DNA of 64,000 nucleotides from a virus, in IMG/VR virus record IMGVR_UViG_3300034417_000033, positions 42,908 through 106,907 of that record; one strand, given 5' to 3'. Below are positions 57,171 through 63,619 of this stretch, piece by piece. Below the pieces are notes generated by a model that saw only the letters and a program-made list of their open reading frames with translations, had not been told where the DNA came from and did no database searches. Numbering within the stretch: the first letter of the stretch is position 1; the number at the start of each line of letters is the position of its first letter. The position numbers and the translations under genes were made by a program.

Positions 57171-57581
57171 TTAGGGCATAGGTACGATAGCTTTTTTTGT
57201 AGACTGTAACTTATAGATTATTTTCTGTTGCTGTTGAAAATCAAATTCTTTCTTACATAACACTTTTGCATGTTGAAAGAATCGATTGTTTTCAACTAGC
57301 GGCGCGTATTTCTGTTCTTTAGATTTCGAATAATTTGCGTACAGCTCACGATCACCATACTTAGAAAAACGCAAGGTGAAAGCTAATTCACCATGAATAT
57401 AAAAGGCACAATCATGAGACACAGACAAATTATGTATGACATCTTCTATCATGTATTCTGGCCAACGGCCAAAGTCTTCGGCGCCGTCAAACAAAAATTC
57501 TCCGGCGGTATTTACCCTAACTCGCATTAAATCGCCAATTAGATTATGGTAACATTGTGATATCTGTTTATCAAAGTTCAT
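57171..57581 (-). CDS. Unknown small protein
   Basis: 136 residues. FGRWPEYMIEDVIHNLSVSH and a Gln/Lys-rich end (FDFQQQQKIIYKLQSTKK). GELAFTLRFSKYGDRELYAN faintly recalls the small-protein family motif. It overlaps its upstream neighbour by 4 bases. The function is unknown. Confidence 0.62.
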   Translation of the reverse strand: MNFDKQISQCYHNLIGDLMRVRVNTAGEFLFDGAEDFGRWPEYMIEDVIHNLSVSHDCAFYIHGELAFTLRFSKYGDRELYANYSKSKEQKYAPLVENNRFFQHAKVLCKKEFDFQQQQKIIYKLQSTKKAIVPMP

Positions 57582-57904
57582 TCATATTTCCATTGATATG
57601 GTCGTGTGGAGTTTTTCTTCCAGGAGCGTTTTAGATTCCATGACGTTGTTACTAGGTCATCCCACATTGTGGGCAACATACTAGCAGATCGTCTGCCTCT
57701 TATTTTTACACCTACAGAAACCTCGTCTTCTGTTAGGAATGAATTCCTACATTCTTGCGAGGTCGCTGGATTTCTGTGATATCGATATCTAGAATCAAGA
57801 TCATAATACTTGTATCTCGACCATGACTCTGCAGAATAATATTCGAAATATAAGTCTTTAACCTTGTTCTTCCGTTTCTTCTGGTTCGACTTGATTCGTT
57901 TCAT
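57578..57904 (-). CDS. Small basic Tyr/Arg-rich protein
   Basis: 108 residues, strongly basic (MKRIKSNQKKRKNKVKD) with Tyr/Arg-rich middle (SRYKYYDLDSRYRYHRN) and an end TSWNLKRSWKKNSTRPYQW, which is reminiscent of short conserved phage proteins ending in a W-K-R-x-x-K motif. Overlaps the KTSC gene by 47 bases. The function is unknown. Confidence 0.63.
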   Translation of the reverse strand: MKRIKSNQKKRKNKVKDLYFEYYSAESWSRYKYYDLDSRYRYHRNPATSQECRNSFLTEDEVSVGVKIRGRRSASMLPTMWDDLVTTSWNLKRSWKKNSTRPYQWKYE

Positions 57905-58130
57905 TGTCTGCTCTCTTAATAACGAAATTGCCCTCGATATTCGTTTTGAAGAAATTTCCTTTGGACGGCGCTGCTAACCACTTGTCAAACAACTCTTGTG
58001 GAATGTTGTTAATGTTGTATGCAAGGCCGTTGCTCAAGGACATCCGAACTTCGCTTGTCTCAGCGTTGTAAGAAATGTCTGAAAGCCACGACGACTGGAC
58101 TGCGTCTTCAAATATTTCAGATGCCTTCAT
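57858..58130 (-). CDS. KTSC-domain protein
   Basis: 90 residues. SSWLSDISYNAETSEVRMSL, NGLAYNINNIPQELFDKWL and APSKGNFFKTNIEGNFVI follow the KTSC pattern (lysyl-tRNA synthetase C-terminal-like), small domains thought to bind RNA. The acidic tail (PEETEEQG) is extra. It overlaps the pth2 gene by 4 bases; the shared operon suggests tRNA- or translation-linked work. Confidence 0.8.
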   Translation of the reverse strand: MKASEIFEDAVQSSWLSDISYNAETSEVRMSLSNGLAYNINNIPQELFDKWLAAPSKGNFFKTNIEGNFVIKRADNETNQVEPEETEEQG

Positions 58131-58534
58131 AAAAGCCTCAAATTGCCAGTTACTGAGTCAATATCGTCTGCCAAGGCAGGACCAATTGCAACAGTGGTGT
58201 AAGTTGGGACGCCATTAAAAACAGTATGGCCAGCGTCCTGAATTATCGAACACAGCAATCCTTTTGCTTTAGCTTGATTGTATAACTGCAAAAGTTCCTT
58301 TTCGGATCCTACGCCCAATACAACTTTAGTAAATCTTTCTTTGTACCAAACAGAATCCACTGGAGTCAACTGCAAATGAATCATCTCAGGTGTATTAGTT
58401 TCGGGGACTGCATCAGTATGGGTTGATCTTGACAGAATCGCTGCTAACGATGCATGTGCTACTTGAGATGCAATCTTGCCGGTTGGCATAGATAAATCTC
58501 GTCTAACTAAAATTACCTGTTTAACATCTGACAT
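58127..58534 (-). CDS. pth2: Peptidyl-tRNA hydrolase, Pth2 family
   Basis: 135 residues from the ATG at 58534 with GGAG 6 bases upstream. QVILVRRDLSMPTGKIASQV followed by AHAS, then FTKVVLGVGSEKELLQLYN and IIQDAGHTVFNGVPTYTTVA with IGP are classic Pth2 blocks. The enzyme frees tRNA from stalled peptidyl-tRNA. Pth2 is the archaeal/eukaryotic type, less usual in bacteria, but known in phages. It belongs with the other translation-related genes of this window. Confidence 0.9.
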   Translation of the reverse strand: MSDVKQVILVRRDLSMPTGKIASQVAHASLAAILSRSTHTDAVPETNTPEMIHLQLTPVDSVWYKERFTKVVLGVGSEKELLQLYNQAKAKGLLCSIIQDAGHTVFNGVPTYTTVAIGPALADDIDSVTGNLRLL

Positions 58535-58705
58535 TTCGTTCTCCAAAAATTAGGCAGTCTTTATCGCTAGGGAAAGTTTGTACTTCGTATATAGCAAAGT
58601 GCATTGCAAACGCATTGCCTGTGCATGTCAGCGGGTACAAAACCGGATATGCTAACTAGGCTTGCCGAAGCAATCATAACGCCCTGCAATTGACTGTGTG
58701 CGTTG

Positions 58706-58713
58706 TATTTATG
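58706..58713 (-). promoter_or_regulatory. Possible late element CATAAATA
   Basis: Minus-strand CATAAATA about 172 bases before pth2, overlapping the stop of the gene upstream. The 160-base gap also holds a TTGC-TTCG-GCAA hairpin; nothing else is recognised there. Confidence 0.4.
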
Positions 58714-59020
58714 CGACCTTAACACCTTTTTGCATTATCAGGGTCATCGTTGTCTGCTTATTGTCCTGTAATGCTGCATCAATAACTTCTTCAGTAATCG
58801 AAGAATCTAACTTGATCGCCCAGGCTTGTAAATTTCTTTGCGAGTTCATCCGGCATCGCATTTCTAATGCCTTAAAATTAACGGGAAATTTGTAATCTGT
58901 TTTTCCTGTTGCTAACTTATCAACTAGGCTTTGCTGCATCTTTTCTTCTTCAGCGGTAATGTCAATGTAGCCTTCTAATCCATAATCAGAGACTATTAAA
59001 ATACAAGCCTTAGTTGTCAT
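58709..59020 (-). CDS. Unknown small protein
   Basis: 103 residues, mixed helix and strand, with ACILIVSDYGLEGYIDITAE at the start. Overlaps its upstream neighbour by 4 bases (ATGA). No motif is recognised. Confidence 0.63.
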   Translation of the reverse strand: MTTKACILIVSDYGLEGYIDITAEEEKMQQSLVDKLATGKTDYKFPVNFKALEMRCRMNSQRNLQAWAIKLDSSITEEVIDAALQDNKQTTMTLIMQKGVKVA

Positions 59021-59373
59021 TCATTTAACTTCTGTACAAAATATGACTGGCGCGCTGTTTCAATGCCTTGCCAAAAGTCAATTTCGTCTGGAGTAGCAGG
59101 ACGAATTACTTTAAAACTTTGGTCATGACGGCGATATTCATCTAAGTCAATCCAGTTCCCAGTTTCTAATTGAAGATGTATTCTAGAATTATTAAAAATA
59201 CGTCTAGAATAAGCAGACTGCAATGCTGTAATTAATGTAATAATTCCAAATTGACCATCGTCAATCAATTTCTCAATTTCTCGGCGTGGGACAATAACTG
59301 GAATCTTTTCTACGATAGTTCGTTCTCCCGTAAGGGTAAACTCACTTTTTAAATTCGCATATTTTCCATACAT
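59017..59373 (-). CDS. Unknown protein
   Basis: 118 residues from the ATG at 59373 that overlaps the stop upstream (TGATG) behind GAGGATGAAGAG. VEKIPVIVPRREIEKLIDDG suggests a small mixed alpha/beta fold. The C-terminus has Trp and Gln-rich helices. The function is unknown. Confidence 0.63.
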   Translation of the reverse strand: MYGKYANLKSEFTLTGERTIVEKIPVIVPRREIEKLIDDGQFGIITLITALQSAYSRRIFNNSRIHLQLETGNWIDLDEYRRHDQSFKVIRPATPDEIDFWQGIETARQSYFVQKLNE

Positions 59374-59732
59374 CACTCTTCATCCTCGTCATCTTCACTA
59401 TCGCCAGTAAGTTTTAATTGTAACAAACTATGCTGCACTGCGTCAATGTCCGCCATTAATTTTCTTTCAACTTTCTTAGCCTTTCTAATTTCTTCAGTAG
59501 AATACCAACTGTGACTTCCATGATGCTCAACGTCTTCTACCCACTGCCCATCTTTAATTTCTGCATCTGGACTTTTGGTTAAAGATTTTGCAACACTCTT
59601 TCGAAGTAAGTCTACTAACTGGGCTGGAGAAAGTTCCACTTCATTTAAAAGCCCCAACAAATCGTGTTCTGAAATCTGCACGTTTTCATACTTCGACACT
59701 GTCGCCCGAACTGTGTAATGTTGTTTTGCCAT
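59373..59732 (-). CDS. Unknown acidic-tailed protein
   Basis: 119 residues: an N-terminal strand (HYTVRATVSKYENVQIS), a helical hairpin, then KKVERKLMADIDAVQHSLLQ and an acidic end (GDSEDDEDEE). It overlaps the upstream gene by 47 bases. No family is recognised. Confidence 0.62.
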   Translation of the reverse strand: MAKQHYTVRATVSKYENVQISEHDLLGLLNEVELSPAQLVDLLRKSVAKSLTKSPDAEIKDGQWVEDVEHHGSHSWYSTEEIRKAKKVERKLMADIDAVQHSLLQLKLTGDSEDDEDEE

Positions 59733-60147
59733 CTTTTAATTTCCTAATATATGTTTTTAAATCTTTCACATCTTCAGTAGTATATGCAATCACATCAGCG
59801 TGTTTAATTGTAAATACTAGTGCATCATTCCTATCTGGGAATCGGTATACTGAAATATAGGGAGACGAATTTCCTAGCACACACTGGCTGTATTGTATAG
59901 AAAACCAGCCGTTATGCGACTGGGTGTCTAATATTGCAATTTTTGCTTTCCGATAATATTCAATTTGGTCTTCAATAATTCCCATATTAAATATTTCTCT
60001 TACACCAATATGGCTATTAACGTCATGAAGAACAACATATGCTGGAATACTATTGCGAAACAGCTCCTGCGATTTAACAGCAACCTGTTCTATAGCAACT
60101 ATAGATTTTCTTCCAAACCATGATAGAAATTTTCGAAATGAAATCAT
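59686..60147 (-). CDS. Small protein of the F-x4-D-x-L-K motif family
   Basis: 153 residues. PYISVYRFPDRNDALVFTIK carries the family motif, here centrally. A basic helix follows (LKTYIRKLKDGKTTLH). WFSIQYSQCVLGNSS precedes the motif. The function is unknown. Confidence 0.62.
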   Translation of the reverse strand: MISFRKFLSWFGRKSIVAIEQVAVKSQELFRNSIPAYVVLHDVNSHIGVREIFNMGIIEDQIEYYRKAKIAILDTQSHNGWFSIQYSQCVLGNSSPYISVYRFPDRNDALVFTIKHADVIAYTTEDVKDLKTYIRKLKDGKTTLHSSGDSVEV

Positions 60148-60410
60148 TTAGTTTTTCCAGTCAACACAATTGCAAACATTTCCTGTGGATCCAATTTTGT
60201 AACAACTGGGATACACAAAATATTTTCAATAGGGATCTTATACACTTTTGACAATCTAGCTATCATGCTACTAGCATGGTGTGTATAAGTAAACGGCCTT
60301 GCTTTAGTCCAATCGGAAACAAATCTAGCAGATGATGATGTTGCGCCTGTTCCGAAGCCGTGCCCTTGTGCATACACAATGTATGTGGTTTTTTCTTTTT
60401 CGAGATTCAC
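60144..60410 (-). CDS. Unknown small protein
   Basis: 88 residues from a GTG with AAGGGG five bases upstream. TTYIVYAQGHGFGTGATSSS contains a Gly-rich turn and is followed by a helix and strand. It overlaps the next gene by 4 bases. The function is unknown. Confidence 0.62.
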   Translation of the reverse strand: MNLEKEKTTYIVYAQGHGFGTGATSSSARFVSDWTKARPFTYTHHASSMIARLSKVYKIPIENILCIPVVTKLDPQEMFAIVLTGKTK

Positions 60411-60443
60411 AGTAGCCCCTTAAATAAATTAGAATATCAGTCG

Positions 60444-60602
60444 GCACACACAGGGTACTTCCAAAATAATTTTGGGCTGTGTGCGGCTAACTCTACTAGG
60501 AGGTTAACTTCCCATTAGACCGGTAGTGCATCCCTATCAGTCTTCTCGTAACAGCATTATCAATCAAGTGGCCGATGCACAGCATTGATATGTAGACTGA
60601 TA
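60444..60602. other. Structured non-coding region with two nested inverted repeats
   Basis: First structure: GCACACA (60444-60450) pairs with TGTGTGC (60478-60484) around a 7+1+7 palindrome at 60461-60475. Second: TATCAGTCT (60535-60543) pairs with AGACTGATA (60594-60602) and encloses TATCAAT/ATTGATA (60558-60564, 60584-60590). The gap from 60411 to 60632 has no convincing gene. A small RNA or regulated leader is possible. Confidence 0.55.
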
Positions 60603-60632
60603 TTCTAAAACTGGTAAAATTAATATTGTGTC

Positions 60633-61052
60633 TTATTGAAACAGTCGTTTTGCAACTTTCGATGCTAACGCGCCATCATATTGACCAGCAAACGATTTCT
60701 TAAGGAAGCCCATTGCCTCACCTAAGCTCTTTACATCAGCCATAGTGATTGCAGATTCAATCTGTGATTCTGTTAATTGATCTGGCAAAAAGTGTTTCAA
60801 AATATCAAGCTCTTGCTTGCACTGTTCTTCGGATTCAGCATTCACACCTGCAACATGCTTTAGTGTATCTGTTGCAGAATCCATAAATTTTTTCACTGTA
60901 GAAATAACCAACGTGTCAGTCACTTCTTCTCCGCCGCGCTTCGCTTTAGTTTCCAATTCGCCGAGCAACGTGATCAAGAGATTCTTTGCAACTGTATCTT
61001 TTGCTTTACGTGCTGCGAGTGCTTTCGATTCAATTTGTTGTAAAATTGTCAT
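60633..61052 (-). CDS. GatB/YqeY domain protein
   Basis: 139 residues, all helical. LQQIESKALAARKAKDTVAK, LLGELETKAKRGGEEVTD, CKQELDILKHFLPDQLTESQ and MADVKSLGEAMGFLKKSFAG match the YqeY family, related to the tRNA-binding tail of GatB amidotransferase. Role in phages is unknown, probably tRNA related. It overlaps the gene upstream and follows a tRNA. Confidence 0.88.
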   Translation of the reverse strand: MTILQQIESKALAARKAKDTVAKNLLITLLGELETKAKRGGEEVTDTLVISTVKKFMDSATDTLKHVAGVNAESEEQCKQELDILKHFLPDQLTESQIESAITMADVKSLGEAMGFLKKSFAGQYDGALASKVAKRLFQ

Positions 61053-61389
61053 ATTCCCTACCTTCTTGTTGTAAGTGTTCTGTAATATTTTCTAATATAG
61101 TTTCGTGCATAGTTACTGCATTATCCCAAGTATCACACCTGTCCATAATGCCGTCAAAGCCTCCACCAAACACCATTGTTTCAAATAAATGTACGTCCGT
61201 GCTAGTAAATGAGTGATCTAACCCTAAAAACACTGTACTAATTGTCACATGGGAGATTGGCAAGCCCATATGTTTTACTTCTAATGTCGTGACTACAACC
61301 TTTGTATTTGCGTGTTCAAGCCATGCTGCCCATTTCAATACATCGGGCTCATGAACTGCTACTCTTCCCTGCAATATATATTTTTTCAT
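61030..61389 (-). CDS. Unknown protein following the tRNA-Ser-like gene
   Basis: 119 residues from the ATG at 61389 (AGGA upstream), 14 bases after the tRNA 3' end. LKWAAWLEHANTKVVVTTLE, HVTISTVFLGLDHSF and FETMVFGGGFDGIMDRCDTW, then DNAVTMHETIL, follow a short phage protein pattern often seen as conserved hypothetical. The function is unknown. Confidence 0.7.
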   Translation of the reverse strand: MKKYILQGRVAVHEPDVLKWAAWLEHANTKVVVTTLEVKHMGLPISHVTISTVFLGLDHSFTSTDVHLFETMVFGGGFDGIMDRCDTWDNAVTMHETILENITEHLQQEGREYDNFTTN

Positions 61390-61402
61390 TTCTTTCCTAA
61401 TT

Positions 61403-61489
61403 TGGCGGAGAGCAGTGGTCTCGATCCACATACCTTTCGAGTACGAACTGTTTTCGAGGCAGTCTCAGTCCCTGACTGATTTACTCTCC
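61403..61489 (-). tRNA. tRNA-Ser-like (anticodon CGA), unusual D-arm region
   Basis: 87 bases with encoded GCCA end. Acceptor GGAGAGT pairs fully with GCTCTCC. Anticodon loop CTCGAAA (CGA) has an ACTGC/ACAGT stem with a C-A mismatch at the top. A long variable arm (GTAC/GTAT) fits the serine class. Position 8 is A rather than U, the D stem is TCAG/CTGA with a 7-base loop, and the T loop begins with A. Function is plausible but uncertain. Confidence 0.72.
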
Positions 61490-61684
61490 TGTATTATTTT
61501 CCCAGCTACGGTTACACCAAAATCTTGTGCCGGAATCTCTTACAACAGCCACTTGTAAAATGCTTGCTGTTTCTAACCATCGTGTTTCCGTTCCTATTTT
61601 TGTAGGAAACCACAAAAACTTTTTAATTACTCTGCCAGTCCCTGCCCTGGGCAAATGTGGCTTTTTCTTTTCGTAAAATCTCAC
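61481..61684 (-). CDS. Small unknown basic protein
   Basis: 67 residues from a GTG at 61684 with GGAG 7 bases upstream. RFYEKKKPHLPRAGTG and KKFLWFPTKIGTETRWLETA resemble short conserved phage proteins. Its last codons and stop lie inside the acceptor stem of the tRNA-Ser-like gene, an economical overlap. The function is unknown. Confidence 0.62.
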   Translation of the reverse strand: MRFYEKKKPHLPRAGTGRVIKKFLWFPTKIGTETRWLETASILQVAVVRDSGTRFWCNRSWENNTGE

Positions 61685-61686
61685 AG

Positions 61687-62034
61687 TTACTCTCCGTACA
61701 TTTTGCCGTTTGTGAACCACACTGTGTCTACAAACTGAACTGGGGCATTCGTGTCTTCCCAAACAAATGCACTAGACTTAAAGGGATTATATGAAATCCT
61801 TCTTGCTGTTTCTGGCTTTTGCTGGGCGTTAATGTTATAGGCATTTGTAACTACAAACGCATGTACATTCCTAACTTTAGTGAGTTTTGCTCTTTTATTA
61901 CCTGCTGCACTAACTCTCAGTTCCACGTTTCTGGCGCTGAAGTTGGATTGCCTGTCTATAACTTTTCCCCTCAACTTTATTGAGAAGTCTGTTCCAGAAT
62001 TTAAGTTCCTATAAATATACATTTTTGCAAACAT
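61687..62034 (-). CDS. Unknown small basic protein
   Basis: 115 residues from the ATG at 62034 (GGGA upstream); a longer frame through the tRNA-like sequence is rejected. IYRNLNSGTDFSIKLRGKVI followed by Arg/Lys-rich strands, then APVQFVDTVWFTNGKMYGE. No family is recognised. Confidence 0.62.
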   Translation of the reverse strand: MFAKMYIYRNLNSGTDFSIKLRGKVIDRQSNFSARNVELRVSAAGNKRAKLTKVRNVHAFVVTNAYNINAQQKPETARRISYNPFKSSAFVWEDTNAPVQFVDTVWFTNGKMYGE

Positions 62035-62049
62035 ACAATTCCCATAATT

Positions 62050-62121
62050 TGGTGCCGGTGACGGGACTCGAACCCACAACATGTACTTGGCATAACACAG
62101 GCGCATTAACTAGTTCCGGAC
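62050..62121 (-). tRNA. Incomplete or degenerate tRNA-like sequence (3' half intact)
   Basis: The 3' half is clear: T-arm GTGGG-TTCGAGT-CCCGT (62061-62077), acceptor strand CACCGGC, discriminator A and CCA (62050-62052). No upstream strand complements the acceptor. A possible anticodon arm TGTGT-TATGCCAA-GTACA has an 8-base loop containing GCC. It is either a decayed tRNA-Gly-like gene or a tRNA 3' fragment. Confidence 0.42.
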
Positions 62122-62162
62122 TTCGCAAATGACTTTAATAACCTATTGTGCTAGAGGCGTTT

Positions 62163-62474
62163 CTATTCTTCCCCTTCTGGGGACGGCTTTGCCAATTTGC
62201 CTACACCGTGCAATATTTCTTTCAAAACCTGTTTCGTTGTATCTCTTGCTAAACTTGAAGCTGATGCTCTTGCATAACCCTGAACAGAATATGCAATTTC
62301 TTTTGGGTCACCTAGTGTTGCAGTGTGACCACCATACATTCGATCAGTAACAATGTTGCCAACTGATCCGGGAATGCTGTCTGCATAATCACCCGTATTG
62401 CGGATAGCTTTATCAGGAATGCTTTCTGCATTCGCGACATTTGCAATCAGTAACATCAGGATTATGTGTTTCAT
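62163..62474 (-). CDS. Small exported protein
   Basis: 103 residues from the ATG at 62474 (AGAGG 6 bases upstream). Signal peptide MKHIILMLLIANVANA with expected cleavage after ANA. The mature part (GHTATLGDPKEIAYSVQGYA) is short and ends acidic. It overlaps the membrane protein gene upstream by 62 bases. A periplasmic role, perhaps in lysis or exclusion, is possible. Confidence 0.66.
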   Translation of the reverse strand: MKHIILMLLIANVANAESIPDKAIRNTGDYADSIPGSVGNIVTDRMYGGHTATLGDPKEIAYSVQGYARASASSLARDTTKQVLKEILHGVGKLAKPSPEGEE

Positions 62475-62664
62475 CAATAACCTCTTGTCTAGCGTACCAT
62501 TTCAAAACAAGTGCAACAAATGTGTTGCAGCACTTTTTTACCCACGAATTGTACACTGCATTGAATGCGTGGAAATCTCTTATCCAAAACCAGCACATTA
62601 CAAAAATTGCAAGCAGGCCAGTTCCAATAAAAAATGCTAACATAGCTAATAGAATATCTGACAT
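62413..62664 (-). CDS. Small membrane protein with Cys-rich tail
   Basis: 83 residues. One span (LLAMLAFFIGTGLLAIFVMC, residues about 5-24), then a basic-aromatic region and a Cys tail (DCKCRECRK). It overlaps the exported protein gene; together they resemble a two-gene envelope unit (as in nested lysis genes). That is only a positional analogy. Confidence 0.62.
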   Translation of the reverse strand: MSDILLAMLAFFIGTGLLAIFVMCWFWIRDFHAFNAVYNSWVKKCCNTFVALVLKWYARQEVIDETHNPDVTDCKCRECRKHS

Positions 62665-62665
62665 G

Positions 62666-63619
62666 TTAGCTTACCGAAGCAATGATGCGTGGGGCGTGTA
62701 CTTTAGGCATACTTGCACCAACTGACAGTTTTACGTGCTCTGGGTGTTCTGCCATCCAATCCTGGACGTACCAAAGCTGGCCACAGCCGCCTCCAATCGT
62801 ATCCTGTCCTGCAGGATCAAACACACGCACATTGTAACCGTTCTCAACAAGTTTGGAACCAAAATCTACTGCAAGATTACGCTGTGTTTCGTTTGTTGCT
62901 GCACAGTGACTGTCGCGTTCGCAAATTACAGAAACGGTTGCTTCCCAAATTTTCGGGTCAAACAATGCTTGTAAACGTGCGACATCAGCATCAGCATCGT
63001 TACCAGCGTGAGCACAATAGTTGAAGTAAGGACGACGACCTGTTGCTTCGTGCCATTTCACACCTTCAACTGCGATTTGTTCCAAGTTTAGTTTCTTTTC
63101 AAACGGAACTAGTTTGTTTCGTGCCTCGTCAGTGCTTTCATGTACAGAGAATTGCAAACCTACAGTTGGAATTTCAACGCTCATTTCGCGGATCCAACCA
63201 TAATCAACTGCGGGCGCAGATGTACTAATTAGCAACGATGCGTTTGGGTACTTCGCATGTAACATGCGGAATGCTTCCCAAAGTGCTTTAACCATTGCTG
63301 GCTCGCCCATGCTCATAACCATGATCTGCAATTTCTTGATTGCAGTTGGGTCGATACCAATTTGTGATTGCAAGCAATAGTCTGCTTGACCGAAAATTTC
63401 TTCTGCTGTCAGTGAGCGAACAAAGTAATCGCCAGTTCCACAGAATCGACAACCAATTGGACATCCGCACATTGTGGAGATACAAAGAACAGTGCGTTCT
63501 TCATATGTGGGATAACGATAAAGCACAGCTTCTACAGCAATGTCTTCTTTTTCAAAGACATACTTTTTAACGTGCTCTTTATCATCTTCAAATACTTTTA
63601 CGTTAGTCCACATAATCAT
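62666..63619 (-). CDS. RlmN-like radical SAM methyltransferase
   Basis: 317 residues. The radical SAM cluster motif CPIGCRFC (Cys53, Cys57, Cys60) is preceded by RTVLCISTMCG as in RlmN/Cfr. MSMGEPAMV, LQFSVHESTDEARNKLVPF and the C-terminal G-G-G-C-G-Q-L segment, with the catalytic cysteine, support the family. RlmN makes 2-methyladenosine in 23S rRNA and some tRNAs. The protein is shorter than RlmN (about 380) and lacks its N-terminal domain, so the substrate may differ. Confidence 0.85.
   Translation of the reverse strand: MIMWTNVKVFEDDKEHVKKYVFEKEDIAVEAVLYRYPTYEERTVLCISTMCGCPIGCRFCGTGDYFVRSLTAEEIFGQADYCLQSQIGIDPTAIKKLQIMVMSMGEPAMVKALWEAFRMLHAKYPNASLLISTSAPAVDYGWIREMSVEIPTVGLQFSVHESTDEARNKLVPFEKKLNLEQIAVEGVKWHEATGRRPYFNYCAHAGNDADADVARLQALFDPKIWEATVSVICERDSHCAATNETQRNLAVDFGSKLVENGYNVRVFDPAGQDTIGGGCGQLWYVQDWMAEHPEHVKLSVGASMPKVHAPRIIASVS

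Noticed and set aside
58570-58680. Possible 36-codon minus-strand frame (beginning MIASASLVSISG) between pth2 and its upstream gene
   Set aside because: Only a weak AGGG site, no motif and a hairpin in its first codons; not enough support for a gene.
60500-60520. Plus-strand AGGAGG in the non-coding region at 60509 as a start signal
   Set aside because: No start codon at suitable distance on the plus strand and no open frame after it.
62050-62077. tRNA 3' end as a phage attachment (attP) site
   Set aside because: No integrase or repressor is visible and the gene content is that of a strictly lytic T4-like phage.
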